Below are positions 21,847 to 33,700 of a DNA stretch of 64,000 nucleotides, piece by piece. How positions within the stretch are numbered: position 1 is the stretch's first letter; every line of letters starts with the position of its first letter. Source of the DNA: Isoetes taiwanensis (Eukaryota; Streptophyta; Lycopodiopsida; Isoetales; Isoetaceae); assembly GCA_021234155.1 (NCBI GenBank), contig JAJEKV010000097.1, forward strand, positions 2,457,477 to 2,521,476. The letters are read 5' to 3'. Below the pieces are notes generated by a model, which was not told where the DNA came from, made no database searches, and was given only the letters and a program-made list of their open reading frames with translations. The translations under genes and the position numbers were made by a program.

Positions 21847-24800
21847 CAAATTGTTATTTGGAGTCTTCCAGTAAAAGCCATTTATTAAACCAGCAAATAT
21901 GTCACACGCAGCCATTACAAAGATGAACATTGCATTCATTCCCATCCACTGAAGCAGTAATGTTGGCTTTTGAATTTGAAATACATCAATCTGCACCATA
22001 TTGTTTTTCACAACTTCAGAATTAGGTACTATGGGATCTGGAAACACAGAGATAGAAAAGGACAGTGTATAAGAAGTAATACAATATGGTAGGGATTTAT
22101 CCTAGTACACACACAATTATTGCGTTACTGTTTCCATTACAAAAGCTTGATTTAATTTGAGTATTGTAACATTCAGAGAATATACATGCCTCAGGGCCAA
22201 ACAGCTTTTCTGTGCCACCAAAACTCACTTGTTCTCTTCATTAACCATGTCTAGTGTTAGTTCCTTTATAATGCAATAGCAGGGTGATTCGAATATACAA
22301 AGCAGGATACAGTTAACATGACAGGAACTTCTGTGGAAAAACTATGCAATAGTGATAACCAACCAGGGTCTAGACCATCTCCATGCTCTGCATAGAATTT
22401 TTAGTTGCACTAGCAAACAATACGAATTCGACCCAAATATCTATTGACCAGCTTAAGGATTGGGTTGCCCAGATGGAGGTGGCCTTGACCCCATATCATT
22501 CAGCAAATATTGTATATAGGCTAGTCAATGAGATGGCCCATCTCCTAGCAAGATAGACTATACTAGAGTTCGCATAGAAACTATTTTACAGGTGGTACTT
22601 TATGATTAAGGAACACGTTGAAACAGAAATCATAACAAGTTCAGGCTTTATTGAAGAGGGTTTATACCCACTAACCACTATGTAGAGGATCGAAAACACC
22701 ATCCCAGCAGCCCCAGTTGTAAAGCACATATAGCTAAAACTGTACAGTTGTTTATTCAAAGGTATTGCTGCAAGTAAATTTGGCAAACAGTAAGCTGATG
22801 TAGACACATGTAAATGAATAACTAATTCATTGACTGAATCTGCATTCTCTGTACTCTATTAACGTGTGATCTTCCCTCTAAGATCCCCGCTGTACAAGTG
22901 CAACTGTTATAGCTCGCAACTTACAAAGCACTATATTCCGTGAACAATAATCATATCTATACTAAGTTATCATTGTTGCAGAAGTTCCTAAGCACCACAA
23001 AGAAAACATTAGTGCCATAAACAGACTTTTTGCATAAAAAAGGCATACAAACTAGGATTATAGAAAAAAAAATCTGATCTTCATATCCTGCCGCAAAGAT
23101 AAACAAAAAGGAAGTCTAACATCAAGCACAGCCGTAATTGCTTGAATTAGGTGTTTCTCCTTTCTCTTTATTTCCGTGGCACTAAATACAAAATGAAACT
23201 TACTCTGATATTTGGTCCCTATGCATTATATGCAAGATGTATTATTATGGAAGAACGTAGTTTAAGGAGACGAACTACCATGAGTAAAATGGAGAGCCGT
23301 TGCTAGTAATAAGAGTAAAATAGCAAATATAACCCAATGTAACAACCGTCGTATGTGATCCTGCAATGATATCTATAATTTTAGTATAATGGCACTGAAA
23401 GTTAGCCCATAAGCTTACATATACATACCTTAAAATGGATGAGAACATGCCCGTAATGAACCCCGATCAAACAACTCGTGATGGCAGATATTGAGCTGCA
23501 TGTATTTGCATCAGTGAGCCTTGAATATAACGTAACTAGTTTGATGTTAGTGTAATTACCATAAAAGAAAATTGGAATCATTTGCTTATTTCTACATTTT
23601 AAATTTATGGTACAATGTAGTTAATTTGTGGCATTCTCAGACAATTGATGTTATGAGAGCACAATATCAAAATGTCATTCTTAAACAAATCAACCTTTTG
23701 TAATCTTGTTTCTGCAGCACTAAATCCAGAAAGACATCACTGCAAAAAATGGACCTTTCAATGCCAACGGATGCAAACCATGCGATTGCTTTGACTGGAA
23801 AGGCGCAACCTTTCTTGGAGCCTTGCAACCAACTGACCCTATGCTGATTCATTACACCTATGCCAACGTGGTTTGAGTGGGACACTTTGGCCCAGAAAGC
23901 CAACACAGATTAGCTCTCAATTTGATAATGCTGTAGATTTGTCACTTTAAAGCTGGACTCAAATTGTGGAGGTTATACCTATCTTTTAAGTCATAGGGAA
24001 TGTGTAGTAGAAATCAGAACTTAAATTGTCCTTCATAAGATATACCTTAATATGCCTTCAGGTTCAAATGGAGCCTGACACCATACAGGAGCCGTCGTTG
24101 GAGCTGGCCCTTGTGCAGGAGAATTTAAGTCACATGACTGTATAAGTCATAAACATATTAGAGCATAAACATAGGATTTGCCTATATAACTTTTATGTAT
24201 CCTCTTCTCCTTGGGGGCTCATGAGGTATGGCTAAGTTGCATTAGTTGATAATCTGTGCAGTCTATGATGGTCCATTTAAACAACCCAGCAAACCACAAC
24301 ATTGTGTGCAGCAGAAGCAGAACCCTTGTAATAGGATTGGATGTAAACACTGTTCTAGCGATACTGTGGTCTGCATCTAAAAGAATACTGGTTCCTGCAT
24401 CTAATAAGTTCTGTTTCAATGCAAAGACTCTCCAACTTATGCGAAGTTGAGATATGAAACAGGACGAAGATGTTTTATTTTGTCCAAATTCCTCCCAACT
24501 CTTATCATTCTTGTGCAAAGTCCAGTTTCTACCTGCCCTCTATTTCTGGATAAGCCTTGAGGTATATACCTATTAAGGAGAATCTATAGCACAATAGTGG
24601 GCACGGATAAATATCAACCTTATTACCTTTGTTCTTCTCCATGCTGGCCTCACATAAAGATGGTTAATACCCAAAAGTGTTCGATCCACATATCCCACGG
24701 CATTACATGCAGGCCCAAAATCTCCCCTTACTCCACATTTCACCTAAGGAAGTTGCTGTGAGAATTAGTGAATTGCATCATATAAAAATTTGCTGCAGAA

Positions 24801-27061
24801 AGGGAGCCTAACCGTAAAAACTTTTCCTTTAGAGTTGGCAAACGTCCAGTCCGGCACATATAAGCCATATGTTACAGAAAAATACACTAGAACCACAACA
24901 ATGGCTGTAACCCTGTTCAAAAATAAGTCAGGAATCAATGGTTGCTTTGCCTACTAAAGTTAAAAAGAAAAATTCCTAAATATAAAGATCATATCTCTAC
25001 CTAAATGTTGAGCTTGGAACAACCTACTCGAATCAGGGAGAGAACATCAACCTTCTCGGATAGGTTACCCTACAAAAGAGTTTAGACATCAAATTTGGAA
25101 ATACGGATTCTCTCTGACACCTGGAAATCTCAAGGCAAAATTCTACACAGCAGACTCTTTCACAAAGTTCAAGCCAGAAAAGCAAATGGTAAAGAAAGGC
25201 TCTAGGAAAATAAGCAGGCCAATGGGGAGTCAAACAAAAGACAAATCAATATCTGTGAAGCGATTTCCAAACAAGGAAGTATTGTATTAAGAGCCCTATA
25301 CTCAAGAGAATGCTACAAATCCTTGTGTATGAACATTGTATCTTCTGTGTCCCCCCCCCGTTCACTCACAAAATCCCCGCATAAAATACAATATTTATAA
25401 ACATGGGCATAGACATACCAATGCCAGATGAATAACTTGAATATTCCAAAATAGCCATTTGGAAGCTTCAGCAAACGCCCTTTTGTAGATGCAATCTCCA
25501 CAAGGGCAGCAACAAAGTACGCAAATGCAATTCGCTGTAATGAAATAGAATTATATAACATTCACATTAGCTCCATCACCAGTTGGCAAGGTTAGTTTTT
25601 AAACTCGAACTAAGAAGCTAGGTAAACTTGATTTTTCCATGTCGTCAAAGACTTTTACTCCACCTTTTTTAGTACCTTAAAGCGTATAAAATGGAAGCTT
25701 AGGACTACGATTTTGATTCTTATATGTATGTAAAATCGTATATTGCTGATGTTGGACGAGGGCAGGAGTTTCTATTTTGTTCATAGACCACGGCAACTCA
25801 TATTTACTACAGAACGAACTTCATCTTCTCCAATGAGCTTTTGCTTTAGCTGATTATCGGCCTATAGCTAACTATCAGGATTAGAGTAGGCACCTTCTGC
25901 CCCCCGTTCTATTTTGTGCTCATTTGGACCTGGCATTATATTGCTGACTCAAACCTAATACATGGCATTGAGATGGACAAAGGTGCGGACTCTGGAAATG
26001 AACGCTATAATGCTATTTTGCAAGAGGAAAAAACATATATTGTATGGATTATGCAGTCAATTTTAGAAAATTCTTATGGGAAGGCATTGTAAGCAGGTTT
26101 AGATGAAGCACGGCATTTAATGCAGTTTGTGGGTTGGCTAAATGTGCATATGTCTAGACGTTTGTATACTTCTTCCAACTTTAATTCTCCTAAGCTTGTA
26201 AGCCTGTGCTTATAAGGATCCTTTTTATTCGTTTAAATAATTCATTTAGAGGACTGTAGTAGGCTACCTTTTCTGCTTGAAATCTTGCCACTTCATCAAT
26301 ACAATTCTTGTCATTTGGATTGAACATGAGCAAGTTGCAGTTGGCTATGAGAAGCTTATGTGGTTTATTTATGAGCATCTTTATATTTCATGGCTAAAAG
26401 AAGCTTTGGGGTCATCTATTTTTTAGTATGTTTATATTTCATGTGCTATGCATAGCGAATGTGCATCTTGCTTAGGCACTAGACTAGGGCTTTGACGCGA
26501 AGGGGAAAGGAAGCCTTCATTTGTTACCACAAGTTTTGGAAGTTACAAATTGGCCAAAGACATCCAGACTACTTTGCAACTGTCTCCTGGTTCGAGATGA
26601 TCCTTCTCATGGAATCCATAGCGGTCTCTTTAAGAGTAATCTTCAATGATGAAGTACTTCACATTGCAAATTGCAGCAAGGAATATCTCATATTTTGCCT
26701 AAGCTTAGCAGTAATAGTTTTAGTTTTTATATTCAACTGTCAATTGTAAGTTTTTTGTATTGAACTGTTTTGTCAAATGTAAAGGAAAACAAAACAATCT
26801 CAGAGTTATCTAAGTTTTAGTTTTTTTTTGTATTGCATCAGTTTGTCAAATGTAATGGAAAATATAACCACCTCAGAATTATCTAATTGGATAGTACATC
26901 ACCCATCGTAATAATTTACCATGTAAAAGCTAATTTCAATGTTCTTTTCCTAAAATGCGTGTCGTGCCAAAATGAAGCTGAAATAATAGAAATATAGAAA
27001 TCTTATTGCTGTCCTTGCATTTTTTATATTCCAACTGCAAGAATCAAGAGAATGCAACTAA

Positions 27062-27131
<70 letters not shown>

Positions 27132-27168
27132 ATCTATGATGTAGCACAAGAGAATCAAGAGAATGCAA

Positions 27169-27248
<80 letters not shown>

Positions 27249-30200
27249 GTAATTGTGCACAAACTCCTCATATGCTAATCCCACCCAATTGGTAGCAAGC
27301 GTGTCCAAATGTGGCAAAAAAAGAATAAGAATAATAAGTTGGGTATCAAAATACCAAACTAAAAGTAATCTTCTATCCCCAATATCCACAAACAAGAGGT
27401 GTTTGATGCACTCCACCACCTTAAAGGGACTAGATTTTCAGTGTAGGAGGACGTTTCTCCTCTTCAGTTGTGTAACCGCAAGGAGGAGCTTAGTAATGTT
27501 AGGGAAGCACGTTTGGAAAAAGGGGGGAGGGGGTGTCTACAAGGAGGCGTGTGATAGTTATTCTAGACCATTGGCCTTCTAACCTTCTAACGTTTGAATT
27601 GGCTATGTCTAAATAATTTAAGTAGATAATATTATTGATTTTATTTGATTTTAAGGCCTCCATGCCCTTGTTCTATTGTTTGTGCTTCTTGCCTATGGTC
27701 TGTCCGTCCCATAACCCTTTTTTGGGTCCTACGCAAGGAATGGCACAACCAATTGATGGTCTGCCAACTGTAGCGTTGATTAATGGTATAATACCAACAC
27801 TCAAGGATGTCCACCTGGAGGATCTGACTGTGTTTGACTTTGAGGCGTTACTACAGGCACAACCCAATGTAGAATTATCAGGACTCCTGTAACTCCAGTT
27901 AATCCAGTACCTACGGTACCTGCAATTACCTGCAATTAGTGTACAACCTACTACTAGAACCGAACGCCCTAGGGATATTCCAGTTCCACAAAGAGGCTTA
28001 GCAGCTAGTAAGGAAGGTCTTGTTACTACTGAACTAGGCTCTGAGAGCAGTACTCCTACAACACCAATACTGACGACTGCAACAATAGTTACTGCTACAC
28101 AAGGGGTTCCCAGAATGAACAATCTCTAATTGCTAAAACCTTGGATAACATGCAAAGGCAGATGAACCGGTGGATTACGGAGAGCGCTGCCCGAGAGCAA
28201 TGCTTTATCGAGTTCCTTGAACGATTCATGCAAAATTCTATGCAAAATTCTGAAAGTGTTGAAAACAACACTATAACCCAAGCGGTACGGGGTGTTGCTA
28301 GGGGACGAGCGTGTACGAGTGCACAACCTGGGTTGGTCGCACTGTGCCAGATACAACAAATCCAGTTGTTGGTGAGTCTCCTGAAGAGACCTTGAATAGA
28401 CTTTCTGAGGAGGAGATCAATGCTCTTGAGAAGATGAAGATGCCGACTGGCTGGAACCGGTGCGCCAGAGGATGCTATGCTCGTTCACCGCATGAAGTTA
28501 TATTATCGCGCTACTAAGAAAAGCGATCTGACAAAGGTGTTGCACGCTTCTCTTAAGCTAAAAGGTGTTGCCACCTCAGTCACCCTACCCGGGGATGTCA
28601 CATGTTTAAGGCATATATAACACATGTAAGTGAATGGGGTGGGTTTTTTTCTACCCTAAACCGTATGTATACATATGGATGATGTCGGCTATCGCGAGGG
28701 AAGAAAGCATGATAAATGTTTTTTCTAAAGTTTTATTTGGTAAAGTTATTCGTGTTTTAGGTAGAATCAAAGAAAAAAATGTGGTTGTTCTTTTTTATTC
28801 TGCAAGCACTGACAATTTCTTGTCTACAGACTTAGCAAAAGAGCTATGCCTTGAGCTGACGAGGGTGGCTCTATATGTGGTTGACGAAGAGGCGGGGCCT
28901 CGAGTTCAATGTGGGAATCAGCAAGCGCAAGGCGTGGACTTGATACTTCATGATAGAAGTTCAACTAGAGTAGTACAGTTTAAAATTGATGTTTTCATCA
29001 ATTTAAAACGTTATGATATTATTTTGGGGATAAAGTGGCTTCAAACTGCACGTCCACTTATTGACTAGGCATCCCATGTATTAACTTTTGAGTTAGAGGA
29101 CTCTAAGTCTGTTAGTATATAAGGATCACTTTATGTGGGGTCCGGGAAATTGTTATCAGCCACTCAGACCAAAACTGCTTTTAGAGTGAATGATAATCAA
29201 GTTTTTGGGTTACATGTGTATATAATGATGATATATGTGTAAAAACTTGCAATTCACTTGTAGAGCAACCGGAGGTAAGTTCCCAGCTTCATCCTAAATT
29301 ACCTGATTGTATCTTTCCCGAGTTGCCGATAGGGCCACCTCCATCAAGGGAAGTGGAGCATGAGATTGATCTTGAGTCTGAAACTAAACCAATGGCAAGA
29401 GCACTTTACCGCTTGAGTCCTTTTGAGTTTGAAGAAGTAAAAAAACAAGTTAAAGGATTTGCTTGAAAATGGATTTATCCAGCCAAGTAAGTATCCTTTT
29501 GCAGCTCTAGTGCTGCTAATTAAGAAGAAAGATGAAACTATGCGCATGTGCATAGATTATCGTGCTCTTAACAAAGCAACAATTAAGGATAGATATCCTT
29601 TACCACGAATTGCTGATATCTTAGATCGTTTGGGTGGTGCAACTTGGTTCACCAAAATTGATCTAAGATGTGGATATCAGCAAATTAAAATCCGTGAGGA
29701 TGACGAAACGAAAACTACCTTTCGAACTCATCAAGGCCAGAATGAGTTTTTAGTCATACCATTTGGTCTCACCAATGCGCCAACTACGTTCATGAGATTG
29801 ATGAACCGAGTATTCGCTGATTACTTAAACAAATCCGTTGAAGTATCAAGAATACTTCAACGGATTACTTCAACGGATTTGTCTAAGTAATCAGCGAATA
29901 CTCGGTTCATTAATCTCATGATCGAGTATACAAATATATCATCCAAGTATACTTCAACGGATTTGTCTAAGTAATCAGCGAATACTCGGTTCATCAATCT
30001 CATGACCCTAGCTGGAGCATTGGTGAGACCAAATAGCATGACTAAGAACTCATAGTGACCTTGATGAGTTCGAAAGGCAGTCTTAGGTTCGTCACTTTCA
30101 CAAATTTTAATTTGATGATATCCACTCCTTAGATCAATTTTGATGAATCAAGTTGCACCACCCAAACGATCTAAATATCATCAATCCGTGGTAAAGGATA

Positions 30201-30680
30201 TCTACCTTAATTGTTGCTTTACACTAAAGCCGCAAAAAAGGAGACTTACTTGGCTGGATAAACCCCTTTCAAGCAAATCCTTAACTTGCTTTTAGACTTC
30301 TTCTAACTCAAGACGACTCAAGCGATAAGATGCTCTTGCCATTGGTTTAGTTCCAAGCTCAAGATCAATACATGACATACATATCTCCAATTTTACAAAG
30401 CATTGGTCAAGGTCATATATAAGAGGCATTAAGCATTGGAGCCAAAATTTGAGGAATTGTATTGACAGAAAATTTGTATAGTGCCGATGGATTTAAATTT
30501 AAGCGGGAGCTTTTGCCACGAAAGAGCTCTTTTACGGTTTTGCAATTTTGTGGTGGACCCTTTCCGTTTTTTGCAAATTCGGTTGCTACATCGCTCAGGA
30601 GTCGTAATACAAAAAAATATTAGGTCCATTTTTGTTAGAAAGAACGAGCCAAAAGAAGATAGGATTTATTTTCCACATTG

Positions 30681-30725
<45 letters not shown>

Positions 30726-33700
30726 TTCTCACGCCATTTAATCCCTAGTATCTGTATGACATCTCTTTCTATGCTAGTAGCACATTTGTGTAGGTAGGAC
30801 ATATGTAAATGTCTGTTGGGGAAGAATTATCGCAGACTTTTGAGTTGGTTATCCCGGACGCACCATGGCATTATGGTTACCCCGGACGCACCATGGCACC
30901 ATGGCACCATGGTCATGTATCCATGGACCCATTTGTCGGGCCATAGCCATCCCTTCCCCTGGACCATAATTGCAGCGCGAGAGGTTCCTACCGTACGGAG
31001 CTTATTCACTTATTTGATGTAGTCCATTGCATCGGTCAAGCAAGATTGGACATCATGGTGACCTCTTGCATGTGGACTTCCAATCTGCAAGCCAATTTTA
31101 AACAAGCAAATACCATTTTGCTCTTTCGCAAGTACTTTGTTTCTCGCTTTGCACTATGTAACACCCCAAATTTGTCATCGACATTGAAAGGTCACTGTTT
31201 CGACATCGAACTCCAACAGCTAAAGGAGCTGGATGTTCATCCAAATAATGCCACTCTGTTCAATAGCGTAGCCGCATGATCCATCAAAACCACCTCATGG
31301 AAGTGGAAGAAGTGGCAAAATTATAGTTCCCACAAGCGTTGACAATGTTGGGCGTACATAACATTCGACCATTTTCGTATACGTATTAACACTGAGAGGT
31401 TTTCTCATCATTATTTGGGATATACTTTAGGGGTTAAATTAAGCTTTCAAAAGTCAATATACTAGGGGTGTATGGCATACTCCATTTTTTTACAAATGAA
31501 TCCAAGGGCATTGTTAAAATAGGCTGGACCAAATATTGTCCCCCTTCTTACTAGTATGTTCAGCATGGCCCTTTTGGAAGGCTTTTCACAATAGACCGTG
31601 ACTGATAATCTACATTGTTAAAATGGGCTATGCTAGAGATTGTCCTCGTCCTTACCAGTATGTTTAATATGACTCTTTTGAATGGCTTCCCCTCACAATG
31701 GACTGTTAGCTGAGTGATTCTAACACATAAAGCAAGTGATGCTCACTGTTCAACCGACAACTGTACAATCATGGTTAGCTCATCACTGTTAAAACTATGG
31801 GCCAAAATTCTTGAGGTAGAGGTAACAAAAGTATGCACACTTGCACGTGCATGATTTAGGGCCAAACAATCGACCATAGACCATATTTTCACATTGCAAG
31901 CCTTGATAAAAGACAACAGAAACAAACGACAAGATTTGTTTTGTTGCTCTGTGGACTTTGCCAAAGCTTTCGACATAGTCCCTATGGGAAAGATTAATAT
32001 GGTTCGATATCCCCCAAAAGTTGCAAAATGCAGTGTATAGGTTTTATGAAACATGCTCAACTTGTATGTCACAATCAAGACGGGTCATCAACAATGGTGT
32101 TCGAGTCCACCAAAGGTACCCACTCTCTTCAACAATGTTTGGCTTGTACATTGATGCTCGGGGATTGGCATGCAAAACATTAATCCGGAGGGACCGTGGG
32201 TTTCCCCATCATATCACCTCTTAGCTTACACCTACGCCGAAATGTATGCAAGAACATCTATCTCTAGATGCGCGTTTACTTTTGCCAAAACACGAAAATG
32301 CGCGCCAATTTGGCCACAACCAAAGTTCTCCTGGTGTCGTCTTCTATGCAAGAGAGGCAACTTTCCTTCACTTATCAAGGTCAAGAGGTTGAACTAGTGC
32401 AAACATACAAATACCTAGGATTGGAGTTCACTACTACCACGTATTGGGACACTTGTATCAAAAAATGGATGCGCGGCGACCGAAAAGTTTTTTTATTCAA
32501 TGCAACAAAATCGCCACAAAAGCAAAGCTTTACGACTTTGCTCAAGGTGTTGGTAGAGCCTAGTGCTTCTATATGGAATAGAAGTATGGTTGCCATGGTA
32601 TCAATTGGCAACCATGGTATCAATTTTCACTTGGGTGGGATATCAATTTTCATTTGTGATATCAATTTTCACTTAGGTGCCTTCAGGACTCGAGCGCTTG
32701 GAGTCAAGTCCACAGTCTCAAATCAGATTCTTTTGCAGAAAGCCTAGGTTCTTACTTCAAAGAGCTACTTTAGAACGTCATAAAATATACTTTTAGAAAG
32801 TGGTGAGCATGAAAGACTCATGACTTAAAAACCTAGCCTGCATAATAGTCGTGGGTCCGCAATGCCTTGGAGCTTGCTGGAGGGAGAAACAGGCCCTCTT
32901 ATTTTTCAAATGGAATGTGCGGGAACAAGGGTGTATACAGTGAGAATCACAATCGCCTGAACAATACCTAGATGCATGTTTTCTAAGTAACTTTTGGAAT
33001 AATAGTGGTTTCGAGTGAATAAAGACATAGGAATACAAGAATCAGATGAATCCCACGCTTGCTAGAGGACTACATCTATATTTGTTGACGCATTTACCCA
33101 ATAAAAAGGCAAAGCAATTGCATCCATTTGCACAAGAGCGTAGAATTGACACAAGCAAATATGCCCGTGAAAAGCGAGAAAACAAAATCTATCACTGCTG
33201 CCAACTGAGAGTGGTTGAAGATGAGTGCCACACTCTTCAAAACTGCCCAGCGTCTGCACTGGTTCTGGTTCAGGCACAATATGACGAGTTGGCTACCCTA
33301 AACCAACCAGTGTATGCAATGTTGAACACGCCTTCAATAGAGACACTGGCATTGTATACCCAAGAGGTGCTAGACATACAAGCTCAATTGTGCCCCCTGA
33401 TTGTTACATTCCACATTGCATAAAAAAATAAAAATTCATCATCGGTGAGTTTAATTGTGCTAAAGTTTTTCCTTGAAAACCCAATAATGCTTCTCTATTG
33501 ATTCAATTTTTTTTCACTTGTTTGGACATCTATTTGATGAGTGCTAAAAAGTTTTTCCCTTGAAAACTCTTGAAGGTCTTCAATTTTAACTCCTCATCTT
33601 GGATTTTTAGTGATCGGTCAACTTAAACCGGTTTTTTTTTCACTTGTTTTTACCCTATATATATCAAGGGTCCTCAATGGGCGATAAAAAGATATGCAAT

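Noticed and set aside
27006-27278. 90-codon frame of YLSI repeats (and 52928-53152)
   Set aside because: It is a translated CTAT microsatellite.
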